Shown here one piece after another: positions 26,893 through 36,400 of a stretch of DNA of 64,000 bases (positions are counted from its first letter, which is position 1; each line of letters starts with the position of its first letter). The notes beneath the pieces are model-generated. The model saw nothing but the letters and a program-made list of their open reading frames with translations, did not search any database and had not been told where the DNA came from. Source of the DNA: Fontibacter flavus (GTDB lineage: Bacteria; Bacteroidota; Bacteroidia; Cytophagales; Cyclobacteriaceae); assembly GCF_042432905.1 (NCBI RefSeq), contig NZ_JBHLWI010000090.1:51958-115957 (forward strand). The letters run 5' to 3'. The position numbers and the translations under genes were made by a program.

Positions 26893-27492
26893 TCAAGCCC
26901 TCAATTGATTATCGATCACAAACTGGATCAAATCTTCTAAGGGGATTCCTGCTCTTTGGGAGGCATCTGCAATGTCCTCCCGGCTAACCTGGGCGGCAAA
27001 GGCTTTATCTTTCAATCTTTTCCTTACCCCTTTGACTTCCATCCCCTCATAACCTTGCGGCCTCATCAAAGAATAAGCATGCACAAATCCTGATAATTCA
27101 TCAAAAGCATATAACATCTTGTCCATTTCAGAATGCGGCTCCACTCCAAAATAGCGGGGACCATGGGAGGCTATTGCCTTGATCATCCTTGGATCTTGAT
27201 TCCTTGCCTCTAGCTCCTCAATAATTTTTCTACAATGATCATCCGGCCACTGATCCCAATCTGCATCATGCAACAAGCCTGAAAGATGCCATAAATGCTG
27301 GGTTGGTTCATCATAGCCTTTTGAAATCGCAAATGACTTCATCAAATGGCCAACCTGCTTCATGTGAAAAACCAATTTATCATTCTTCACCCAATCCCCT
27401 AACAATGTCAAGGCCTCTTGCATTGTCATCATGTTCCCTATATTTTCTTGAGAACCAAATTCAATTCTATTCAAAGGATGTGTTAAATTCAT
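26893..27492 (-). CDS. HD-domain hydrolase
   Basis: 199 residues. The metal-binding HD core is seen in QVGHLMKSFA (first His), HLWHLSGLLHDADWDQ (the HD doublet) and AIASHGPRY. Such small HD proteins are cytosolic metal-dependent phosphohydrolases of unknown substrate. A later Met (residues 21-24, MMTMQEALTLL) is also a possible start, since the first 20 residues look unlike the family. The gene converges with the lipoprotein gene without a spacer. Confidence 0.85.
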   Translation of the reverse strand: MNLTHPLNRIEFGSQENIGNMMTMQEALTLLGDWVKNDKLVFHMKQVGHLMKSFAISKGYDEPTQHLWHLSGLLHDADWDQWPDDHCRKIIEELEARNQDPRMIKAIASHGPRYFGVEPHSEMDKMLYAFDELSGFVHAYSLMRPQGYEGMEVKGVRKRLKDKAFAAQVSREDIADASQRAGIPLEDLIQFVIDNQLRA

Positions 27493-27529
27493 TTTAAAAA
27501 CAATTTAAATGCATTACATATTAATATTT

Positions 27530-27560
27530 TTGCTTTTTATTTCAAAACAAATTATCTTAG
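27530..27560 (+). promoter_or_regulatory. Probable promoter of the PAS-domain gene
   Basis: TTG (27530-27532), a 20-bp spacer and TATCTTAG (27553-27560) approximate the phylum's -33/-7 boxes. The ATG is 15 bp downstream of the -7 box, giving a very short leader. Confidence 0.4.
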
Positions 27561-27575
27561 TTTAAACTTTTACGA

Positions 27576-28646
27576 ATGGCAATTTTTGACACCACAACTG
27601 AACCCAAAGAAGACCTCCTAGATGCTTCAAACTATTTCTATTGGATCCAATTAGACTTGGAGGGAAACATTCTCGCCTCTAACAGGAAATTTCAAGATCA
27701 GGAGTCTATATTCAAGAAGGTCGAAATGAAAAAAAACATCACCGATTTTTTCATTTCTAACGACTTGTCAAATTATCAAATGCAACTGGAAAAAGCATTA
27801 TATTTTGAGGAAAGAAATTTTTTAATGGGGCTGAGGAAGCTAACACCAGATAAAACTGACTTCTTTTGGACCCGATGGGAATTTACTATCCTATATGAAG
27901 AAGGAAGGGCTAAAAGGATTTCAGGAATAGGGCATACCATGGAAAAAACTTCTGAAAACCTACTTGATTTCACTTCCAACAATGAAGAAGTGGAAGTAAG
28001 TGAAGCTTTTTTAGATGGACTTTTTGAGGAAAGCCTTATTGGATTTTGGATATGGGATGTCAACAATAGCAAAGAAAAAATAAACATTTCTTTGGTCAGT
28101 TTACTTGGCATGGATGCCAACCACCTCCATTTAGGAAAAACAGAAGTGTATTGGAAAAAGCAAATACACCCTGACGATATAGAAATGGTGACGGTGTTGC
28201 TTGAGAAACATTTATTGTCAAAAGGCAAAATTCCGTTTCATGGTCAATTCAGGATCAAATCAAAGGACAATTTGGAAAAATGGGTCATCGGATATGGAAA
28301 AGTGATCCAATGGTCTGATGACGACAAACCTATTCTAATGGTAGGTGGTTTCTTTGATGTTTCTGAAAAAAAGAAGTCTGAGGATTTAATCAAACAACAA
28401 AGTGATTTTTTGAAAAAGCTTTCTTTCGACCAATCCCATACCATGAGGTCAAAATTAGCCAATATTTTGGGCATTTTAGAGGTGATTGACCCTAAGGCTA
28501 TACCATCGGATCAATCTACCTTTATCAAACTTCTGAAATCTGAGGCGAGAAAACTAGACATAGCTTTGAAGCAAAGTATAGTCAATTCAAGCAGGCTGAA
28601 CTTTAACGTCTCAGCTGACAAGGAGGAACTTAGTTCGCCGGAGTAA
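27576..28646 (+). CDS. Double-PAS protein with orphan DHp-like helix, no kinase ATPase domain
   Basis: 356 residues. Two PAS folds can be seen, about 15-125 (NYFYWIQLDLEGNILASN) and 148-265 (the second with PAC-like GQFRIKSKDNLEKWVIGYG). A coiled linker (EKKKSEDLIKQQ) leads to LSFDQSHTMRSKLANILGILEVI, with His288 in the place of a histidine-kinase H-box. The usual N, G1, F and G2 ATP-binding boxes never follow; the protein ends about 70 residues later with a normal stop. It may be a phosphotransfer or sensor partner, or a decayed kinase. Its end overlaps the convergent DUF2911 gene by 17 bp. Confidence 0.8.
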   Translation: MAIFDTTTEPKEDLLDASNYFYWIQLDLEGNILASNRKFQDQESIFKKVEMKKNITDFFISNDLSNYQMQLEKALYFEERNFLMGLRKLTPDKTDFFWTRWEFTILYEEGRAKRISGIGHTMEKTSENLLDFTSNNEEVEVSEAFLDGLFEESLIGFWIWDVNNSKEKINISLVSLLGMDANHLHLGKTEVYWKKQIHPDDIEMVTVLLEKHLLSKGKIPFHGQFRIKSKDNLEKWVIGYGKVIQWSDDDKPILMVGGFFDVSEKKKSEDLIKQQSDFLKKLSFDQSHTMRSKLANILGILEVIDPKAIPSDQSTFIKLLKSEARKLDIALKQSIVNSSRLNFNVSADKEELSSPE

Positions 28647-29223
28647 TATTAAGCCTAAATGACCTGTCACTCCATCTGAACTCAATGTAACCTGAATCTT
28701 GGTTGACGGATACTACTTGAAAGGTCAACTGCTCCTCTTCCTCTTCCAGAGTGCGATTTTCCAGTTTCCATCTGGCTACATCCTTAGCCGGATCGTAATC
28801 ATCCGTCAAATGCTGCTCATAATTTGTATTGATAATAACTGTCCATGTATCTATACCCGGAATAGTAAAAAGGGCATATTTTCCCGCTGGGATTACCTTA
28901 CCTTCTATCAACAGGTCTTCGTTAAAAGAGATATTGGTTGCTGAATGCGCTCCGGTCACCCAAACTTCATCAAATGCCACCAATCCTCCGAAGATCTTTC
29001 TTCCCCTAACACTTGGAGCAGAGTAGTCTATATGTATGTGGTTCGAACCAATATTGGCCATTGCCGCAGTTCTTGGACTTTTTGAATTTGAGGGCACAGA
29101 ATTCGAGCTGTGGTCGTGATGGACATGTTCATCTTTTACAATAATCTTATCCTCTGTCTTGTTGGAGGAACATGAGATGACCAATATAGAAATTGTAAGA
29201 ATGGTGATTTGTTTGATTGACAT
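28630..29223 (-). CDS. DUF2911 lipoprotein
   Basis: 197 residues: lipoprotein signal with lipobox ILVISC (Cys18), a His-rich spacer (DEHVHHDHSS) and the DUF2911 domain (IHIDYSAPSVRGRKIFGGLVAF, WVTGAHSATNISF, PAGKYALFTIPG). The His-rich stretch after the lipid anchor could bind metal, which fits its position as the last gene of a heavy-metal efflux locus, but this is inference. DUF2911 is frequent in Bacteroidota and unexplained. It is separated from the adaptor gene by 244 bp largely filled with periodic DNA. Confidence 0.85.
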   Translation of the reverse strand: MSIKQITILTISILVISCSSNKTEDKIIVKDEHVHHDHSSNSVPSNSKSPRTAAMANIGSNHIHIDYSAPSVRGRKIFGGLVAFDEVWVTGAHSATNISFNEDLLIEGKVIPAGKYALFTIPGIDTWTVIINTNYEQHLTDDYDPAKDVARWKLENRTLEEEEEQLTFQVVSVNQDSGYIEFRWSDRSFRLNITPAN

Positions 29224-29273
29224 AGTTTATTCTTATTAAGTTGATTCGGCAATTGATTATTTGAGAAAGAAGG

Positions 29274-29455
29274 GGGAAATAAGGTTGAAATATGCCTGCG
29301 GCGAAATAAAATAGAAATATATCCCGGTCACAGTCAACTTAATTTATTTTCTCAATTAATGCAGAATTTCTAAGTTCAATACTTAATAAATCTAGCAGCC
29401 TTTATTTCAACCCTATTTCAATTTTATTTCTACCTTATTTCTACGTTATTTTGAA
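29274..29455. repeat. 11-bp-period TATTTC arrays between the adaptor gene and DUF2911
   Basis: Two blocks. At 29403, 29414, 29425, 29436 and 29447 the word TATTTC (the last TATTTT) recurs at exactly 11-bp steps, separated by variable CAA/CTA-type letters. At 29274-29323 the complementary word GAAATA recurs with 11-bp steps, interrupted by a short palindrome (GCCTGCGGC). The rest of the 29224-29467 spacer shows no gene. Confidence 0.8.
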
Positions 29456-29467
29456 CTCTTTTCAATG

Positions 29468-31222
29468 TTAGTGATTATGCCCTGCAGCTACTTTCTGCTC
29501 TTTGGAGGTAGAAGTCACCCTTTTTCCTGGCTGGTATGTTTCCTTCACTTCACCACAGGTGAGCATCATATCACCAAAGTAAGGGTTGCGAATTTCCTTC
29601 TCCCCACTCAGCCAGTAAGCGCCTTTATCCCTAAAGGCCATTGGACAATATTGACGGTAAAACGTGTTTTCAACCACTCCAAAATATTCCACCGCTTCAA
29701 TCAGGTTGTCTGAAAGGCTCTCAAAGTGCTTGCGCTGCTCCTCTACATCAGCAGTCTGAGCGATTTTATCCAAACTTCCCTGAATAGTCTTCAGCAGGTC
29801 CATCCAAATGTTATGGGCTTGGCCCTCCAACAACTTCATATCTACCTTTGCCAAACTGGCTTTAGCCGGACTGATAGCCTTTTGTGTCTCTTGGGCATTG
29901 GTTTTCACTAAGGCATCTTTAATTGAAAGATAACTTTGAACAAAAGATGTCAATTGTTTCTTAAATTCTTCAGGCGTATCCAAAGTTTTAACTTCCGGTC
30001 TTGTCATCATGCTGTAATTCCCACTCAATTGGGCAGCTGCATCAATAGCAAAAACCCCATTACTGACCACCTGCTCCCCTTCTTCCACTCCGGAAAGTAC
30101 CAAATAATCATCTCCAACTCGAGAACCTAACTCAACTTCCCTCATTTCAAAAGCTGGAGCTTCCTTGGTACCTGCCTGAACATAAACCACAGACCTTGGA
30201 CCTGTCCAAAGGATGGCCGTTTTGGGAACCATCAGACCGGACTGTGCAGATTGGGACGTGGAGATAGTCGCAGAAACAAACATCTCCGGTTTCAACTCAA
30301 AATTGCGGTTGACCGCTTCTGCACGTATACCTACCGTACGGGTATCAGGATTCAGTACTGGATCAATATAGCTGACCTTTGCCTTGAATTCTCTTCCAGG
30401 ATAAGCAGAAACCTGGAAGCTCAGATCATCGCCCTTACGGATAGCGCCAAGGTCAGATTCGTAGGCATCTAGGATCACCCAAACGGAACTCAGTTCCACA
30501 ATTTCAAATAAGGCTGTCCCACGGCTGACAAAATCACCTACTGCAACATTTCTGGCGATCACCACTCCTGCCACATCAGCGTAAACCTCAAACTGGGTCT
30601 GTACCTGGCCCGAATTTTCTATTCTGGAAATCTGCTCGTCAGATATTTTCCAAAGCTTCAATTTCTCTTTTGAAGCTTGGTAAAGTGCGGGCTGACGGTC
30701 TTTGATTTTGGCAGTTTCCAAAAGTTCCTTTTGTGCATTGACCAAGTCGGGAGAATACAAGGTCGCCAACTTCTCTCCTCTCCAGACCTCCTGTCCAGTG
30801 AAGTTGACAAACAATTGATCTACTCGGCCCGAATAATTAGCTGTAAGACTTTTCACTCTTTGCTCGTTAACCTGAATTTTACCTGTGAGACTGAGTTTTC
30901 CTGAACCTACCCCAGATTTCACTCTGGTCAGTTGCACATTGGATAATGCCATCGCTTCAGGAGTCATTTCCAGAACGAATGAGCTATTATTGCCGGAATT
31001 GCTGCTCACAGGAGTAAGCGCCATCCCGCAAAGCGGACACTGTCCAGGTTCATTTTGCCGGATCTGTGGGTGCATGGAGCAGGTATATTCTACTCCGTTT
31101 TCGTCAATATGGGTGTGTTCATGATCAGGGTGCTCATCCCCTCCCCCACGGATCAACCAACCTGCCAAGCCACCGAATAAGAGGCAGCCGAGGATAACCA
31201 TTATTATTTGTTTGTTTTTCAT
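29468..31222 (-). CDS. cusB: CusB-like efflux adaptor with metal-binding N-domain and DUF3347 tail
   Basis: 584 residues. An N-terminal membrane anchor (IIMVILGCLLFGGLAGWLI) is followed by a His/Asp-rich stretch and a heavy-metal-binding domain with YTCSMHPQI and CPLCGMAL. The membrane-fusion core (about 100-400) has barrel-sandwich and beta-barrel strands (VDQLFVNFTGQEV, GVVIARNVAVGDFV). The last about 150 residues are DUF3347, containing RQYCPMAFRDKG and GDMMLTCGEV, likely further Cu/Ag ligands. It bridges the CusA-like pump to TolC and may hand metal to it. It lies between tolC and DUF2911 in a minus-strand efflux locus. Confidence 0.92.
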   Translation of the reverse strand: MKNKQIIMVILGCLLFGGLAGWLIRGGGDEHPDHEHTHIDENGVEYTCSMHPQIRQNEPGQCPLCGMALTPVSSNSGNNSSFVLEMTPEAMALSNVQLTRVKSGVGSGKLSLTGKIQVNEQRVKSLTANYSGRVDQLFVNFTGQEVWRGEKLATLYSPDLVNAQKELLETAKIKDRQPALYQASKEKLKLWKISDEQISRIENSGQVQTQFEVYADVAGVVIARNVAVGDFVSRGTALFEIVELSSVWVILDAYESDLGAIRKGDDLSFQVSAYPGREFKAKVSYIDPVLNPDTRTVGIRAEAVNRNFELKPEMFVSATISTSQSAQSGLMVPKTAILWTGPRSVVYVQAGTKEAPAFEMREVELGSRVGDDYLVLSGVEEGEQVVSNGVFAIDAAAQLSGNYSMMTRPEVKTLDTPEEFKKQLTSFVQSYLSIKDALVKTNAQETQKAISPAKASLAKVDMKLLEGQAHNIWMDLLKTIQGSLDKIAQTADVEEQRKHFESLSDNLIEAVEYFGVVENTFYRQYCPMAFRDKGAYWLSGEKEIRNPYFGDMMLTCGEVKETYQPGKRVTSTSKEQKVAAGHNH

Positions 31223-31262
31223 TGTCTTTTATTCAATCTCTTACATATCATTATTTGAAAAA

Positions 31263-31370
31263 TTTGATATTGATTGATATTGGATATTAGTTGATATTAT
31301 GTCTCTTATAAACACTTAAACAAGGGCTAAATCAAATATCCTAATATCCAGCAATATCTATAAATATCAT
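31263..31370. repeat. GATAT arrays with 10/7/10 spacing between tolC and adaptor
   Basis: GATAT occurs at 31266, 31276, 31283 and 31293 (steps 10, 7, 10), then its complement ATATC at 31336, 31344, 31354 and 31364 (steps 8, 10, 10). The two halves face each other across about 40 bp, so the spacer is roughly symmetrical. No promoter or gene was recognised. Confidence 0.65.
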
Positions 31371-31373
31371 TTT

Positions 31374-32816
31374 TCAGTATCCAATCAAGGTCTCTAACTT
31401 CGCAAATCCCAATTCCCTATCTATCCTAGTATTCAATAAATTCAACCTAAAATCCAATAACTCTCTCTGAATATTTAAGATTTCTTCGAAGGAATTGCCT
31501 TCGGTAGCATATGCAGTGACGGAGAGTTCCAGCGTTTGTTCCGTGAGTTCAATCTGCTCTGCCAAGAGCCTGATTTTTCGATCTGCATCTTTGATGTAAG
31601 CCAAGATAGTTTCAAATTCAGTTTCCAGGTTTCTTTGCAAGTCTTCTTTTTGGCGCTCATTTGCCTCCCAATAAAGCTTGGATTCAGCTTCCATGGACTT
31701 GAACTTTTTGCGGTAGATGGGTAAAGTCATCGTGGCCATAGGCATCACCATATTACCCCCCATTCCAGCTGGCATATAATCCATACTTCCCATACCGCCT
31801 GGAACACCCGTTTCAGCTCTTGGAGAAAAGACCATATAGTTCAAGCCCAAACCAAACATGGGCTTACCCTCCAATTTCGCCATCTCTCCTTGCTTCTGAT
31901 AAGCTAATCCTTCTTTCTCTAGCATGAGTAGCATAGGGTTGGTTTCAAGTATTTGTTCTAACACAGCTACTTCCCATCCCCATTCCTTTTGACTTTCCAA
32001 TTGGTTTTCAATGTTGACCGTTTCGCTTTTATCCCTGCCAAGCAGTTGGTTGAAGCGGACCAAAAGTGGTCTCATATCCACTTCCATCTGTTGCAAGTCG
32101 GATTCCAGGGCCTTGATCTGCACCTGCAGCCTCAGCACATCGCTCAGTTTTCCTGAACCTGAAGCAGAACCCATTCCTGACATGGCGGAAGCAGATCTTG
32201 AAGCTTGGCCCATTGAGGCGGAACTGCCAGCACTTACTCCTCCCATGCCCATGCCATCATCGGAACCTCCTTGCTGTCCTCCTCGTGCAGGTCTTTTGAC
32301 AGCAGAAGTTACAGAAGACACAGCTTCAGCAGTATTTCCTCCCTGATAGCGTATGATGGCCAAGCGCTCTAAGGACCTTAAAATCTCCAAATTCGAAGTA
32401 GTGATCTCGATGGTGTTCTGGAGTTGCTGTAATTGGAAATATTTTTCCTTTACCTGATAAAGCAGCAGGTTGCGCTGCTGTCTGAATTCCTCATATTTGG
32501 CCTCAGCCATGAGAGAAGCTTCATCCCTTTGGGTTTTGAGCATCCCAAACCAAGGGAACATCTGCATCAGCGAAGCCTCAGCCCGCTGATTCCCCATCAA
32601 CAGTTCCATGGGTCTGGTAAATAACCCAATATTCAATTGAGGAGATTCCAGACTTACCTGGTTTGATTTTTCCAAGGAGGCTTGGTAGACTTTGAAACTA
32701 GCCTGCAAGGAAGGATTGTTCTCGACTGCTATTTCCAGGTATTCCCCCAAAGTCTGAGCCTCGACTTGAAATATGGTAGAAATAGATAGAAATAAAATTG
32801 AAATATATCGGAGCAT
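31374..32816 (-). CDS. TolC-family outer-membrane efflux protein of the metal pump
   Basis: 481 residues from the ATG at 32816 (MLRYISILFLSISTIFQVEA-Q), which gives a proper signal peptide. The open frame runs to 32999, but that start would overlap the four-helix gene and place 61 odd residues first. Two OEP domains follow, with coiled segments (LLYQVKEKYFQLQQLQNTIEI; ETEFETILAYIKDADRKI). A Met/Ser/Gly-rich insert (about 175-225) could bind copper. The signal peptide is encoded by an 11-bp-period array (GAAATA/TATTTC words), a copy of which lies 99 bp upstream. It forms the outer-membrane channel with the CusA/CusB-like genes. Confidence 0.9.
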   Translation of the reverse strand: MLRYISILFLSISTIFQVEAQTLGEYLEIAVENNPSLQASFKVYQASLEKSNQVSLESPQLNIGLFTRPMELLMGNQRAEASLMQMFPWFGMLKTQRDEASLMAEAKYEEFRQQRNLLLYQVKEKYFQLQQLQNTIEITTSNLEILRSLERLAIIRYQGGNTAEAVSSVTSAVKRPARGGQQGGSDDGMGMGGVSAGSSASMGQASRSASAMSGMGSASGSGKLSDVLRLQVQIKALESDLQQMEVDMRPLLVRFNQLLGRDKSETVNIENQLESQKEWGWEVAVLEQILETNPMLLMLEKEGLAYQKQGEMAKLEGKPMFGLGLNYMVFSPRAETGVPGGMGSMDYMPAGMGGNMVMPMATMTLPIYRKKFKSMEAESKLYWEANERQKEDLQRNLETEFETILAYIKDADRKIRLLAEQIELTEQTLELSVTAYATEGNSFEEILNIQRELLDFRLNLLNTRIDRELGFAKLETLIGY

Positions 32817-32910
32817 CAATCCTTTACTGGAATCCATAAGCTTTTTGATGTCATCGAAACCACTTAGAAATATGGGTGAAATAGATTGAAATAGGATAGA
32901 AATAATCCTT
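32768..32910. repeat. Duplicated 11/10/11-bp GAAATA arrays at the tolC start
   Basis: GAAATA words at 32768, 32779, 32789, 32800 and again at 32867, 32878, 32888, 32899: the same 11-10-11 spacing twice, offset by 99 bp. Flanking letters are also similar (ATCAATCC follows both). The first copy encodes the TolC signal peptide; the second lies in the 32817-32961 spacer. Confidence 0.8.
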
Positions 32911-32961
32911 GGTATCAATCCCTTTTCTTTTGTTTGTAGACTCCTGCCAATGGTACTTTTT

Positions 32962-33366
32962 TTAAAGTCTCTCATTTTTACCTCCTTTCTTGGCTTCATA
33001 GGTTTTTGTGATGGTGTTATTCAATTTGATTTGAAGGGGTTGGTGAATCGCACAGATTTCCTGCCATTCTTCAGAAGTCACTATTCCTCTTTCCAAACCT
33101 AAATCCAACCAATGCTCTTTACCTTCTGACAATGATGCTCTGGCAATGAAATAGAAATGAATTTTTTCGAGGTAATGAAACCTGGGATAGCCTTCAGAAA
33201 TGTTGCCTCCAACTGAATCAATGGCCTCCAACATCTGATCCCCCCAAACCTTTCTCTGCTGGTAATTGAGCCTAGAATATATTTCCCATGCAATGGCTGA
33301 TAGCTTCCTAGATAACTGATAAATTTCCAAGTCTTTTAATGGTATATATTTCTTTTTGTTTTCCAT
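32962..33366 (-). CDS. Four-helix-bundle protein (S23/IVP family)
   Basis: 134 residues of the family first found inside 23S rRNA intervening sequences and also related to the Avd accessory protein of diversity-generating retroelements. Typical features: LKDLEIYQLSRKLS at the N-terminus, WGDQMLEAIDSVGGNISEGYPRF in the middle and YFIARASLSEGKEHWLDLGLERG, four helices overall. No catalytic site. Family members bind nucleic acid by a basic surface. Here it is placed between cusA and tolC on the same strand, 45 bp after cusA, and is bounded on both sides by 11-bp-period TATTTC arrays. It therefore looks inserted into the efflux operon. Its function is unknown. Confidence 0.88.
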   Translation of the reverse strand: MENKKKYIPLKDLEIYQLSRKLSAIAWEIYSRLNYQQRKVWGDQMLEAIDSVGGNISEGYPRFHYLEKIHFYFIARASLSEGKEHWLDLGLERGIVTSEEWQEICAIHQPLQIKLNNTITKTYEAKKGGKNERL

Positions 33367-33376
33367 ACTTCTAGCC

Positions 33377-33449
33377 TATTTCAACTTTATTTCACAAAAC
33401 AAATTTCTACATTATTTCGCATTAGCATATTTCAACTTTATTTCAACAT
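33377..33449. repeat. 11-bp-period TATTTC array at the cusA end
   Basis: TATTTC at 33377 and 33388 (11 bp apart), 33413, then 33428 and 33439 (11 bp apart), with related words between. The array spans the 45-bp gap between cusA and the four-helix gene and continues into the last dozen codons of cusA. Confidence 0.75.
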
Positions 33450-36400
33450 ACTTTCCATAAAGCACCGGCACAATAAACAAGGAAATCAAAGCCACCGTCA
33501 TCCCCCCAAAGGCAGGGATAGCCATGGGGATCATGATGTCTGAACCCCGGCCTGAACTGGTGAGAACGGGCAGCAAAGCCAAGAGCGTAGTGGCTGTGGT
33601 CATGAGGCAGGGTCTTACCCTTTTCAGGCCGGCTTCCAGGATAGCCTTACGCACCTCAGCCACATTCTCAGGTTGGATCTTGTCAAAACTTTGCTTGAGA
33701 TATGTTCCCATCACCACACCATCATCCGTTGCGATACCGAAGAGGGCGATAAACCCTACCCAAACAGCCACGGAGAGATTGAAGGTGCGCATCTGGAAGA
33801 GTTCGCGCATATTGGTACCCAGAAAATTGAAGTCGAAGAACCAATCCTGCCCATACAGCCAAAGCATCATAAAGCCACCCGAGAACGCCATGGCAATGGC
33901 AGAGAAGATCATCAATACCATTGCTGTGGACTTAAACTGAAAATATAAAATCAGGAAAATCACTGCCAAACAAAGAGGAATGACGATCGCCAGCCTCTTT
34001 TCTGCCCGTACTTGGTTTTCATAACTTCCAGAGAAAGTGTAGGAAACCCCTGCCGGAACTTCCAATTCACCGGAATTGATTTTTTGCTGAATAAAATTTC
34101 GGGCCTCATCCACCACGGAACCCTCCGCAAAGCCATCTCTTTTATCAAACAGTACGTAGCCCACCAAGAAAGTATTCTCCCCGCGGATCATCATCGGACC
34201 TGGACGGTAATTGATCTCAGCCAATTGTCCCAAAGGAATCTGGGCACCCGTAGGCGTGGTCACCAATATTCGCTTCAAGGCCTCAGGATCATCCCTGTAC
34301 TCCCTGGCATAGCGGGCACGGATAGCATAACGCTCCCTGCCTTCCACTGTGGTGCTCAGGGTCATGCCTCCAATAGCCACTTCGATAAATTCCTGCACAT
34401 CGGCAATGTTCAGCCCATACCTGCCCAATTGGGTCCTGTCCAGGTCTATTTCTAAGTAAGGTTTGCCCAAAGAGCGGTCTGCAAAAACTGCTTCTGCTTT
34501 TACAGAAGGGACTTCCTTCAGGACGGACTCCAATTTCAAGCTGAAATTTTCTATGGTCTCCAGGTTTGGCCCATATACCTTCATGCCCATAGGCGCACGC
34601 ATACCAGTCTGCAACATGACCAATCGGGTCTCTATAGGTTGGAGCTTGGGGGCGGAAGTAACTCCAGGAAGGTTGGATGTCCGAATTTGGATTTCATCCC
34701 AGATATCATCTGGGGTGCGGATTTCATCCCTCCACTGACGGAAGTATTGCCCTTTCTTTTCGTCTGGCACAAGGTACTTGGAGATGTTCCTAGTAACAGT
34801 CCTGCGCTGAGCCTCGTCTATATAATTTTTCTCCTCATCCCAAATAGCCCCATCCTGACGATCATACCACCATTCTTTGCCGTTCACCTGAATCTGGTAA
34901 TTACCTTCCTTATCCACCTTGAAGCGGAGTTTGCGGGCATTCTCATCTTGAAGGTATTCGGTTTTGTAATTGATGATGTTTTCATACATGGACATGGGGG
35001 CAGGATCCAAAGGACTTTCTGCCCTACCGGCCTTTCCTACCACCATTTCCACTTCAGGTATAGCCTGGACCAACATATCCAGTTGCTTCACAATCTGCAT
35101 ATTGGCCTCTACACCCGAATGCGGCATGGAAGTCGGCATCAAGAGGAAAGAGCCCTCGTTCAAAGCTGGCATAAACTCCTTGCCCATGCCCGGGAAAGCA
35201 TGTACCAAACCTGACCAAACAGCTGTGGTACGGACATTCATCCCGATCTTATCAAATCCCGTAGCCACAAAACCAAAAATCTTCCCGAATCCTAACCAGA
35301 TATTCATCGCCAAGAGGATAATAACCAATGGTATCAATAAAAACACCCTCGCATGCTCCAGACACCAATTCAGAAGTGTAGCATAGTACCGAATAAATAA
35401 TGCAAATACACCCAAAACCAAACCTACCACTAGTCCAATAAAAAGGAAATTGACAAAAACCGACTGACCCAAACCCAAAGGTCTCCATTCAATCGCCAAA
35501 AGGACCGAAACAGCGACTACGGCAATGATCATGGCTACCTGATTCTTGTATAGACCTTCTTTTGTCTGCCTGGAGAAGAAATGATGGATCAAATGATTGG
35601 CCGCAAAAGCCAACATTACCCATCCAGCCCAAGGGAAATAGAAAAGCAGAACTATACCCACCAATCCCATCAGGGCATTCAGGATGGTCTTGTAATTTTT
35701 GGATTTCACTTTAGCACCAAAAACCCAATGGGCAAATGCTGGCATAAAGACCAAGGTAAAGATCAATGCTGCTATCAAGGCAAAGGTTTTGGTATAGGCC
35801 AAAGGCCCAAAGAGTTTACCTTCTGCAGCCTGAAGTGTAAATACTGGTAAAAAGCTGACAATAGTGGTCATCACCGCGGTCAGGATGGCTGAACTTACTT
35901 CGGTAGTAGCATCGTAGATGACTTGAAGCTTGGTCTTTTTCTCATCCGATTCTTCCAAGTGACGGAGGATGTTTTCATTCAGAATAATCCCCAAATCCAC
36001 CATAGTTCCGATCGCAATGGCTATACCCGACAATGCCACTATATTGGCATCCACACCCACATACTTCATCATGATAAAGCACATCAGCACCGCAAGTGGC
36101 AAGAGGGCAGAAATCAAAAGCGAAGCACGCAAGTTGTACACCATCACCATAATCACGATGATGGTGATCAGAATTTGAAGGCTGATGGCTTCATTCAAGG
36201 TACTCAAAGTTTCCTTGATCAGGCCAGAGCGGTCATAAAAAGGAACGATGGTCACTTTGGAAACCGTCCCATCTTCCAAGGTTTTGCTGGGTAAGCCAGG
36301 AGATATTTCTTCAATTTTGGCCTTTATAGCATCAATTACCTGCAAAGGATTGTCTCCATAGCGGGCTACTACTACACCACCTACCGCTTCCGCTCCACCC

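Noticed and set aside
32817..32999. Upstream extension of the TolC reading frame by 61 residues
   Set aside because: It overlaps the four-helix gene and puts a non-signal sequence ahead of a good signal peptide. The similarity of its end to the true leader is explained by a duplicated 11-bp array.
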